DNA of 64,000 nucleotides from positions 28,932,787 through 28,996,786 of the forward strand of contig NC_034010.1 of assembly GCF_000346465.2 (NCBI RefSeq). The letters are read 5' to 3'. The translations under genes were made by a program, and so were the position numbers. The notes under the pieces are model-generated. The model was not told the DNA's origin, did no database searches, and saw only the letters and a program-made list of their open reading frames with translations. Shown here one piece after another: positions 11,875 through 21,057 of this stretch (positions are counted from its first letter, which is position 1; the number at the start of each line of letters is the position of its first letter). This stretch comes from Prunus persica. Taxonomy: Eukaryota > Streptophyta > Magnoliopsida > Rosales > Rosaceae.

Positions 11875-12429
11875 TCACCCATCATTTTTTTTGCTATTGC
11901 TCTCATCTTCCTCACTCCACATCTCAACCCAATTGCTTTGAGCTTCTTCAAAACCAAGAATCGAACCTTTCTTCTCTGCATCCCAACTTGTAGACAAAGC
12001 TCCATATGCGATCCCAAGAGTTGACGACCCAAAAGTCAACAACGTTGTCAAGAATGGGAGCCAAAGTGGCACGTCCCACAAGTGCTTCTCCTTAATCACT
12101 TCAAAAACGTTCAAAAATGCAAAGCCCATGGCCATCGGCAGCCCCACGGAGGCCACAATTCTCACCAGCATCCTCTCGAAAACGGCCTGTGGAATTTCCT
12201 CATCGCCATCCTGATCATTTTTGTTGGAGTTTTGGCTTGTAGGCTTTTCTTTAGTAGAGGCTGGTGCACTGCCAAAGCCCTTTGCATTGGCATGCATTTT
12301 ATATGTTCTTTTGTTGTGTTTTTGGTTTTGCAAGGTTGTGGGGTTGAAGGTCAGGCTTTTGGGGTTCCATGGAGAACACTTTGAAGCAAGATAGAGAGAT
12401 GGTTGTGAGGAGAAAACCAGAGTTTTCAT
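11875..12429 (-). CDS. PAM68-like thylakoid membrane protein
   Basis: Single exon, 184 residues. The N-terminus is Ser/Thr/Lys-rich without acidic residues for about 50 positions, as in a chloroplast transit peptide. A charged segment with DGDEEIPQAVFERMLVRI follows, then two hydrophobic segments: SVGLPMAMGFAFLNVF (about 95-110) and PLWLPFLTTLLTFGSSTLGI (about 122-141). The tail GFEEAQSNWVEMWSEEDE is also typical. Known role of PAM68: assembly of photosystem II; the shorter PAM68-like relative works in thylakoid complex biogenesis. The length fits the PAM68-like (At5g52780) rather than the PAM68 branch. ATG 12429 is the first in-frame ATG. The open frame on the opposite strand (12082-12384) is a shadow. 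Confidence 0.9.
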   Translation of the reverse strand: MKTLVFSSQPSLYLASKCSPWNPKSLTFNPTTLQNQKHNKRTYKMHANAKGFGSAPASTKEKPTSQNSNKNDQDGDEEIPQAVFERMLVRIVASVGLPMAMGFAFLNVFEVIKEKHLWDVPLWLPFLTTLLTFGSSTLGIAYGALSTSWDAEKKGSILGFEEAQSNWVEMWSEEDESNSKKNDG

Positions 12430-13750
12430 AGCTTTTTAGGCTAAGTTTTTTTTGTTTTTTGTTTTCATTATTACATCATCTATTTGTATGGCCTTACGCC
12501 TATAAACCTTATCCGAGAAAAACGAATGGTGGTGGCGTAATGTCCGAGTCTCGTAAGATATTTGTACCGTTTCTCGTTGTGGTTTTTTCGTGAGTGCCTA
12601 TCTTATAATTCAACGGCACACAATTCTAAATTGGGCTTGAATGGGGACTGGGGGCGTGAGAGGCTGGGCCTTGGGGTAAACTTAAGTAATTTTTTTTTGT
12701 GGGCTTGGCTCTGCCTGTTACTTTTCCCTTTTCTGTGGGCTAGGCAGATTTGTAATCAAGATATCACGTGTGTCAAAATAATATTACTTGTATCAAAAAT
12801 TCTGAAAGGTGTTCAAAATCTTCAGGCACCTAATCAATATTTATGTAAATTACTCTACCTCAATTGCTTGTATTAAAAAAAATTTATTCTGAAAGCAAAA
12901 ACATATAATATAGGTTTTTATGTCTCGGGGTTTCTAGATATGTCTTTTAGCGTACGAACTTGTGGTTTCATTTAATGTATCTTGGCTTCCACTGATGGCT
13001 CGCCTTCTTCAACTTAATGGAAAGTTTATCGCTATTGACCAAAAAAAACATATAATACAGGTAAGACAAGTAAGATTGAAAGTTCTGAGCATGTGCAATA
13101 GCAGAGCGGGAAAGGAACCAAACAAACTTGACCTACTTATAATTAGGTCAATCCAATAGAGAGAATGGATGAGATGAATTGCTGTACTCTAAATGGTGAA
13201 TAAATTTTATTTTAAAAATATTGGGCTTGACCTACTTAATTATTAGGTTAGCGATCCATGCATACACGGAGCACTCATGATCATGTCAACGGCGGCGTGT
13301 AATTACTAAATAAAATGACAAAAGCAGAATAAAACAATTTCTTGATAAAGGCATATTCTCTCATTGTATGGATTCAATAGTGTCTCGTGGGAAGATATAT
13401 GTATGAAACACTAACTTGTCGTGATAAGGTATTGGAAATTAATCCAAAACCCAAAGTTAATTAGCAAATGATCTCTGTTATATATGCATGCAGATGCATG
13501 GTCCATGAAAACTCGGAAATAAATCTCTGAAAATGCGTCGTGTGTGGTTGTATATGTCAGATTATATATAGAAGCACTTGCTAGAAAAGGAGATCAATTT
13601 GTGATGGTCATGTGGGTCCCTCCCACCAATAATACAAGGATAAAATATGACTTTCTGATTGCTATATATACTACTAGTATGGTTCTTCCTAGCTTCCAGT
13701 CTTTAGCTACAAGCCTATCGACTTTCTGTTCGTAACAGGAGAGAGATCAA
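12430..13750. other. Intergenic region between divergent PAM68-like and CLE genes
   Basis: Contains both promoters. The open frames at 12562-12876 and 12962-13159 show no recognisable family. AT-rich, with no repeat large enough to report. Confidence 0.6.
13662..13670 (+). promoter_or_regulatory. Probable TATA box of the CLE gene
   Basis: CTATATATA lies about 85 bp before the ATG at 13751, a normal distance for a short-leader peptide gene. Positional evidence only. Confidence 0.4.
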
Positions 13751-14050
13751 ATGTCTAGTTTGAGGGTTTTTCTGACTGCATTGCTAATTTTGTTTTTCTT
13801 TTCAACTTTAAGGTTTGACTACTCTCAGTGTTTCAATTCAGGGATGAAGGAAAGGAGGGTCTTGTTAACCCGCTCGATTCCCACATTGGTGGAAAAGAGT
13901 AAGAAAGGATATGATATTCGATCAGGAAATGAAAAGGCAAACAAATTCCGGAACATGATCAAGTCAAAGCACACAAGTGAAAATATAAGCAAAAGTCAGA
14001 ATGGGTCAAAGCGATTGATTCCTGGAGGTCCTGATCCACGTCATCACTAG
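13751..14050 (+). CDS. CLE family secreted peptide precursor (CLE1-7 type)
   Basis: Single exon, 99 residues. A hydrophobic signal peptide (about 4-24, FLTALLILFFFSTL) is followed by a charged variable region. A C-terminal 12-residue CLE motif, RLIPGGPDPRHH (88-99), directly precedes the stop. Known role: the prepropeptide is secreted and cleaved before the conserved Arg. Pro4 and Pro7 of the motif are hydroxylated, with arabinose added to Hyp7, and the peptide is read by LRR receptor kinases of the CLV1/BAM type. The motif differs from Arabidopsis CLE1/3/4 (RLSPGGPDPRHH) only at position 3, which is Ile here. No extra C-terminal tail is present, as in CLE1-7. These peptides are often linked to nitrogen status and root development. 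Confidence 0.93.
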   Translation: MSSLRVFLTALLILFFFSTLRFDYSQCFNSGMKERRVLLTRSIPTLVEKSKKGYDIRSGNEKANKFRNMIKSKHTSENISKSQNGSKRLIPGGPDPRHH

Positions 14051-14574
14051 CTCACCAGTATCATACAGGAGTAAAACTTTTATGTATCATGTTTCATACT
14101 TTGTTCTCTTCATCTGTCATCACATGATATGACGAGAGTGTGATCTATGAGAAATAAAGAGAAATGTGTATTAAAGATGGGATATGGGTAAGTTTTCTCT
14201 CTATCAAAGGGTGTGTAATAAAGAATTTCTACAATGGTAGAAATAATAATGCGTAATAAAAATGATGATGGGAATGATATCCAATGATAAATTTCTCATA
14301 ATTTTATGTTATTAGAATTTGTTGATCGCATATATCAAAATCTGAATTTTTTAAAACTTCATCCCTCCCTATTTTGAACATTGGAAAGGAATACAACTTA
14401 CAAGACATGCTATACATATATATATATATACAAAGAGTTGGTGCCTCTAGTCTTATTGTAAATTGAGTGACATGCTCTAATTCAAGATATTATTGTAACG
14501 GTGTCCTTCCACTCCATAGAATACTACTCCATCTAATCAAAACAGTGGCATTCAGTAACATCCGTTAACTTAAC
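14051..14574. other. Convergent 3' flanks of CLE and DUF21 genes
   Basis: AT-rich. Contains a short (TA)n run near 14414-14429. Nothing else is recognised. Confidence 0.6.
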
Positions 14575-17500
14575 TCAGTGAGTCGAAGCTATATGGTCAC
14601 CGGAAAGCTTCTCATTCGACTTTCTTGAGGCCTGTCAAGATCCAAACTTCGACATAAGCAAGATGTATTTCGGTAACAAAGGTAAAAGCTATAGCAAATT
14701 GTATATACCATATATGTTGTAATGTGTATAGCTAGCTCCAGTTGAAACACAACCGTAACATATTAACATATTATCATATTATATGCTGCTAATCTTACTT
14801 ATGCTTAGTTAATTAACATAAAGTTTAGCCATATATGCATATACATACTTGATGTGATGACGGTGAGCTGCAAAGAAGGCCTGGAGATCCAGTTGGAGAA
14901 GTAACTAGTATTGATTTTGCGGGGGAAGCATACAAACGAGGTCTTATGAAGATGGGAAGTTGAATGTATGGGGAAGTGGGTGATCGGAGTATGGGAGTGC
15001 TGTATGAAGATAGTGGAGATGACTCTGGAGTTCTCCAATAAATATGAGATGCAGATTTTCTTGGAGATTTTGAGGGTGATGATCTTCTTGAATATGGTAG
15101 CAGGTTGATTTTGATTCTGGAACAAACAGAAACAAAGTAATTATTTGTTAACATCAAATATATTATATATATACACTGAAAGTGTTGACTTTGGAGTTTA
15201 CAGAGAAGAGAAGCATAAAAAATATAATTCGGTCACTGCTCACTTGTTGTGGACATCGACATAATTATCTGTTTCATCTAGTATATCTTCCTGCAAGACA
15301 GAATTAAAGGAGTAATTAGCTTAATTTTCATAAATGATATAGGGTTTAGGGGAAAAAAATTATCTTAAACTGACGAATCAAATTGAAATTTTCATAAGTA
15401 ACTTGGTCGTTATAACTTGATACCTGTAGCAGTTCCTCCATAACATCCTCCATTGTTATGATACCGATTACCTCCTCATCCGTGCTACTTTGAAGAGATT
15501 CTAAATTTTCAGATGATGTATTTCTACCTTGTCCTTGCTTATGTCTATTACTTTGTGTCTGTGATTCTTCGTCTTGCTCCATGACATGCTTCGACGTCGA
15601 AGAACAGTATTCAGTTTCACTAGAATATATAGGGGATGTGTCCATGGAGAAACGCAGACCATAATTCTGATCATTTCGAGAATTTAAACCTGTAATATGC
15701 AGTACAAACAACCCTGAATGCTATGAGCCTACGACATATTGTTTGCCTTAAAACTTGATTTTTGGTAATGTAACAGTACCTTTACTCTCTGCTAGTGTTG
15801 AATGTAACCTTGAATTAGTCTCTGTCTCTAGAAAGCTAGGCTTGCAATCCTTGTTCTCCTTTTCTCCCTTAACATCCTTCTTACTCTTCACCACAGCAAC
15901 CATATGACTATGACCTTTCTGGAACTGATGCAGTATATCATATAAAGGCCAACAGTCATAAACCCTGTTACAGATATGGACAGAGTTATGCCCCTATAGA
16001 GAAAAACATGTGAAGACAATTGCAGAGATGCCATAAGGGAGCACTCATACCTACCTTGGAATTCTCCTGATAGTCAAGTATTTTATTGGGGTTTCATCTT
16101 CCGGCCGGCTGAAGATCAAATTCTTTGCCTAATATATATATATTCCAAAAGAGAAAACAAGTAGTCGATACATGAGACCAAAAAGGTTGCCTAATTTAGA
16201 TAAGAAAATAGTAAACAATGAAATCTGGAACTTTTTATGGAAACAAGGAAAATAAAGAAGAGAGGGACTTGTTCAAAGACTTATTATATACAAGCCCCAA
16301 TTCTTCCACCAAGAACTTGGGAGCAAATCAATCAATATGAAGATCAACTGTGCGCATGAACTGACTAATAAACAAATTAAAGTTGCTGAGTTGCTTACCA
16401 GAATGAGGCCAATAATGTTTGTCCGACTTCCAGAATATATAGGTATGCGGCTGTGGCCTTTGCTCATTATCAAACCAAGTGTATGCCTAAGGTAAGGATG
16501 TACATATAAAAGTCACATAGAAACCAGAAGTAAATAGTATGTACAGATTCGGTTGAGGAACGGACGTACATGTCAAGTTTGGAGTTTATGTCAAGGGAAA
16601 AAGTTTCGGATATGGGAGTCATTGCATCTTTAGCAGTCTTCAAAGTCAGATCCAGAGCACCACCAATAATAGTAGTCTCATGATGCGACAACTCTCCACC
16701 TTTCCCTGCCTAATGAAGAACATGATCACACAATTTAGACTTTGACACTGTCATGAACCAACAGAGTAAGAAGACAGAGGAAACCTCACCTCATTGGCAT
16801 GCAGATCCACCAATGTTTTCAGCTCTGCTCGTCTTAAGAGTGCCGAATGCCCTTTGCCAAGGAGGCAATCCAACAGCTGGCATGGTCAAAATTCCAAAAT
16901 ACAAATTAGTCTTAATCTCCAAGGTACATATATTGAACATGGTATCTCTAAGGTCCATAGATTGAACATGTATTACCTTACTGAAAGGGTATGATAGAGG
17001 GAGGAAGACCACCAGAAGCAACCGTACCAAGTGAGACATTTTTGCACCAAGACTTAGTCCATATCGAGAACATACAGCTTGAGGAATGATCTAACAGAAA
17101 AAACGAAGTATAAAGAATAATAAGATCTCAAATTGCAAGTTTAGGCAAAACAAAAATCAAAGTGCATTGCTGGTAAAACAAATTTACCTCCGCAAATGCA
17201 AGTACAAGGGTGACTGACACAAGAATTGCAGCCCAAACTGGGAGAATTGAGTCCAGGAAAATGGGAAGTGCCTTGTAGAAGAACACAATAGATCAATTAA
17301 TTTGCTTCAGAACATACAAACTTGCATGAATATAGTTTACAATTTATAAATATCGTAGCAGGCGGCATACCTCCATTGCCAGTGATTTGCCTATTAGGAG
17401 AGTACATAAAAGTAGATGCTCATTCTTAACAAGCGGCAGAATCTTTGCTGCAAATTTATAAGAAAATGGACAGAAAAAGACATAGCTGTTAGGCTCTATA

Positions 17501-17734
17501 AAATGATAGTAATTAAGAACATGTAGCGAAATTCGAGTAGCTATAGAAGCAACCTGCATTTTTCTGGTCTCGGGGCTGACCAGACTTGATGAGGACCTCA
17601 AGATCAACTTGGCTGAAGGACAAGAGCCCTAAAGCAAGGCCTGATGCAATACCAGCAAATGACACAAGCACCAAACATATGACTATAAACACCCAGAAAT
17701 CAGTCTGACAACAAAAGATGTCGTCCTCTCTCAT
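14575..17734 (-). CDS. CNNM-type DUF21/CBS-pair membrane protein (CBSDUF, MGR-like)
   Basis: Thirteen exons: 17734-17554, 17447-17371, 17271-17188, 17090-16977, 16876-16790, 16709-16570, 16486-16399, 16128-16055, 15964-15780, 15689-15424, 15290-15244, 15116-14849, 14631-14575. They give 555 residues. The N-terminal DUF21 domain has hydrophobic segments ([55 protein letters not shown]) and a [19 protein letters not shown] helix. A CBS pair follows, with [28 protein letters not shown] and [18 protein letters not shown]. The Ser/Pro-rich tail ([16 protein letters not shown]) is normal for plant members. Known role: the CNNM/CorC family moves Mg2+; Arabidopsis MGR proteins act at plasma membrane, tonoplast or chloroplast. 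A small last exon ([18 protein letters not shown]) restores the family C-terminus. The likely positional counterpart is At5g52790. Confidence 0.92.
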
Positions 17735-19068
17735 TGTTATACTAGTGATGTTATGCAACAATAGACTACTATTGTTATGTATTGATCAAAGAGAGGGGTT
17801 GCCTGCCTTTATATTTATACACAACTAGGTCGCTAGTATTGCTCATCATTCAAACAACAAAACAAATAAAATTTTATGAATTGTGGACAAAGACAATCAG
17901 AACATGTTGAAGGAGATATGAAGATATAGGTTACAGTCTTCTGTCCAAATCCAAGTCCCTACTGCCGAACATCTCTGCCTTTATAGATTCTACGCAAAGA
18001 AGATAATTAAAATGTAACTAAAGTTTATAGCTGGAATAAACACACAGAATATCCAATTTGAATTGGAAAAATGACAAAGGGACAGAAAGGAAAAAAAGGA
18101 AGCCAAAGTCATAAGAGGCTTCATTTGATTGTGACAATGTGAGAGGCTTTTGGTTGTGGCAACAACAGCCAAATGCTAAAATTTCACCAAATTTATTTCT
18201 GCGAGCCTGCATCAGATAGCTCTTAAATGTCATGCATGGAAGAACATAAATAACTGGGGAAGTTAGTATCTGGTCTTCAACTTCACTGTATCCGACCACC
18301 GAAAGGACCCTTCATTTTTTATTTTTAAATTTCAATTGTGGAGCCCAAAAAAGCAAAGATTCCACCAAAGCCTCACTAATAATAAGACAGTTCTGCGATT
18401 GATATCATATAACAACTAGAAATTAGGTGAGAGACTATCTAATATCTATTTGCTAGATAGAAAAATGATTTTTGACTAGTATATGGTAGTTCAAGGAAAT
18501 AACAGCTCCATTAGGCAAGAATGGTCCCCTCTGGCATTCAATTAAAACACGTAAGAACGATTACTCGTGCATCCGATATCACTTTGTATAAAAAAAAAAC
18601 ACACATTAAGCTTGATCAAATAGTTCTTGGAAAGTAATGTAGTAGGTTTAATATTAAATTAAACTGGAGGAGGGTCTTAACTTAAAACTAGTCATGCACA
18701 ACCAGTTCACATCAAGTAATTGAAACCAATTTCTACCAGTTTTCATAGAATAGAATTAATGCAACTTGGTGAATCAAACAAACCAACATCTGCAGAAACA
18801 TTACAAAACCATATCAGTGTCACCCCTTATCATTTGATAGCTATCTGCTCATATCGTATGCCATGCACCTATCATGCTAAGTCAATGCATCAAAAATTAC
18901 CTAATCATTCATGCAATGGTTGAGAAGGCCAAGGACTTGCGTAGTAATTACAGGTCAAACATGCAATTGCATGTTTCACATATTAATTCTTTTTATTTTC
19001 TTTTAAGTTACATCGTTAGGGGATTTTGTAATTAAAAAACCACAAAAAAAAATATTAAGTGGGGGAAT
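17735..19068. other. Upstream region of the DUF21 gene
   Basis: Promoter and 5' leader of the DUF21 gene, then AT-rich DNA up to the tRNA. Open frames at 17990-18299 and 18720-18923 show no family resemblance. Confidence 0.55.
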
Positions 19069-19140
19069 TGAACCCGACGTGAATCGAACACGCAACCTTC
19101 TGATCTGGAGTCAGACGCGCTACCATTGCGCCACGGATCC
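19069..19140 (-). tRNA. tRNA-Trp (CCA)
   Basis: Read on the minus strand, 72 nt start GGATCCGTGGCGCAATGG and fold as a full cloverleaf. The acceptor stem pairs GGATCCG with CGGGTTC, allowing two G-U pairs. The D-arm is GCGC...GCGC. The anticodon stem TCTGA/TCAGA encloses CTCCAGA with anticodon CCA. The T-arm is GCGTG-TTCGATT-CACGT. There is no intron and the CCA tail is not encoded, as expected for a eukaryotic gene. A T-run lies about 20 bp downstream. Confidence 0.96.
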
Positions 19141-19989
19141 ACTTGTGACCCTACCTCAGTCTAAATAGTATAAATTAACATTCAAAGGTAGAGGTATCTG
19201 AGTTGGCGTGTATTACCATTGGGCCTTGATATCTTAAAAAAAATTGAGAATGATGTCCACAAAAAAAAAAAAGAGTGTGTTGTGAATAGTGAAATCCTTG
19301 GTTGGTGGCGGGTGAAGTCCTTGTAGGACATTCTTATCAGCGCCCACCAAATTAATAGTTGATGTTCACAGTATGATTTAATTTAAATACCCTTTTTAGA
19401 ACACTTCAATAATATATGTGTCCATTCACAGAACTCATCAACACAATTACGGAAAAAAAAAAAACTAAATATCAAATGTTTAAAAAAAATCAAATGTATT
19501 AGAAAGCTTGAAGTTCAATAAGTAAATGTGCGAGTTTTGAGGTCACACGTACCAAAATCAAGAGCTCCACGGTTGCCAAAGGTAATATCTATCATACGTT
19601 CGAAATCATGATTGAAATATATGTAATCTTGTTGACATCTTAAAACATTTGAAATATATGTAATCTTGTTGACATCGTAAATTCTCAAGCATTCACAAAA
19701 ATATAAATTTACAACCTAAATAAATAAATACACAACCTCAATTTCTCAAGCATATATAAATTCACAATCGATTCCAATTCTCAAGCATTCACAACCTAAG
19801 AAAATTAAAGTTACAATTCCAAACATTCCAATTAAAGTTAAACTTCTCAAGCATTCCAATTCCAAATCCTTTAAATTTACAAACCAAAAGCAAAATGAAT
19901 TAAAGTTACAACCAAAAAGAAAAATTCAATTCACAGTTAATTAAAGTTACAAACTAAAAGGAAAAATGCAATACACCAATGTTACAAAC
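19141..19989. other. AT-rich intergenic region with short repeats
   Basis: Contains an exact direct repeat TTGAAATATATGTAATCTTG (followed by TTGACATC) at about 19611-19638 and again at 19649-19676. Scattered copies of TCTCAAGCATTC occur between 19680 and 19870. It may include the far end of the adjacent hAT remnant, but I could not find the matching terminal inverted repeat. Confidence 0.5.
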
Positions 19990-20416
19990 TCAAGTGTTGA
20001 TGGTGAGTGGATTTGAAGAACCCCTTTGTGTTGTTTGAGCACCAATGCTATCTACAAATAAAACAACATAGTTTAGTACATTTTATTATAAGAAGAAGCA
20101 TAAATAACATTAGCATAAATAAACTAATTACTTACAAGTTGTCATATCTTCCATTTCCTTGTAGAATTCAACCTCATCATCTGTTGGTTTCTTGTAAAAG
20201 GAAAATTCGTCCGCTTTAAGCCAATCACTAGTGTCTAGTACACACTAATGCCTCTACCATTTTAGGATGCAAAGAGCTTCTAAAAGGATCCACAATCCTC
20301 TTGCCTATGCTAAAAGCATTTTCACTAGCAACCGTAGAACTTGGAATTGCAAAGATATCCTTGGCAACTTGTGAAAGAATATGATATCTTGTTTGGTTCC
20401 CTTTCCACCAATTCAA
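19990..20416 (-). pseudogene. hAT transposase C-terminal remnant, frameshifted
   Basis: The minus strand encodes NWWKGNQTRYHILSQVAKD, IFAIPSSTVASENAFS and DPFRSSLHPKMVEALVC. This is the hAT C-terminal dimerisation region found in RICESLEEPER-type elements. A frameshift near 20228-20245 moves the reading frame into TSDWLKADEFSFYKKPTDDE. A splice donor at 20145 and acceptor at 20052 then join to a last exon (20051-19990) ending NPLTINT and a stop. The catalytic core and the BED zinc finger are absent. This is therefore a dead, internally deleted copy. Domesticated hAT genes keep a full open frame; this one does not. Confidence 0.82.
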
Positions 20417-20461
20417 GAGAAGAGAAGGGTTTACAATTTTACTTAATTATTCATAGAGTAT

Positions 20462-20656
20462 AGCCGTGCGGCTATACTTTGCGGTTTGCGGTAACCGCAA
20501 ATTTTGAAAATCAAATACCGCAACCGCAACCGTAAATGCGGTTCGGTTCTTAATACCGCAATTGCGGTTCGGTTTACCGCGATTGCGGTTTTATTGCGGT
20601 AAAATATCGGTTGGTTTTTGCGGTTTTTCGGTTTTTCGGTTTAAAATGCCACCCCT
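20462..20656 (-). mobile_element. hAT terminal region with GCGGTT subterminal repeats
   Basis: A dense cluster of GCGGTT/AACCGC and CGGTTT motifs in both orientations (20462-20645) ends at 20648-20656. On the minus strand this end reads TAGGGGTGGCATTTTAAACC, the form of a hAT terminal inverted repeat. Subterminal repeats of this kind bind hAT transposases. The end lies immediately upstream of the transposase remnant, so almost all internal coding sequence has been lost. The opposite end and the 8-bp target duplication were not found. Confidence 0.65.
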
Positions 20657-21057
20657 AGAACCTTGTGCACAAAAAGATGGTCACAGCTATTTTAAATCTA
20701 AAATAAAAATATTAAAATTAATTAAACAAGAGAAAAGAATAAATAGAGAACAAAGACCACAATTCAAAACTTGGGGGAAGACTGCAGTGGACCAAGACCT
20801 TAGTGGACCAAGACCTTGCATAAATAATAACAATTCGTTCATTTACACGGTGTGTAAAAAACAAAGAGAGGCTAATCTAGACTTCTCCGTCTGACCATAA
20901 TTACACATGCAGCACAGGCATATATGTAAATTAGACTGACGTTGCTTTCCTCTACTATGACAGGATGGTGAATCATTTACTTCGACATTGTAAGTATCGG
21001 TTGACAGGCCAGGCCAAAGCTGGAAGGATTACCAGCCAATATATATTAGACCTTGAA
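20657..21057. other. 3' flank of PrimPol
   Basis: Contains the likely 3' UTR of the PrimPol gene and flanking DNA next to the hAT end. AAGACCTTAGTGGACCAAGACCTT at 20792-20815 is a local direct duplication. No gene seen. Confidence 0.5.

Noticed and set aside
12082..12384. 100-codon open frame on the plus strand
   Set aside because: Exact antisense shadow of the PAM68-like coding region.
14825..14848. Unspliced C-terminus VCICIYG of the DUF21 protein
   Set aside because: Begins at a good donor GTATGT, and a downstream exon restores the family ending.
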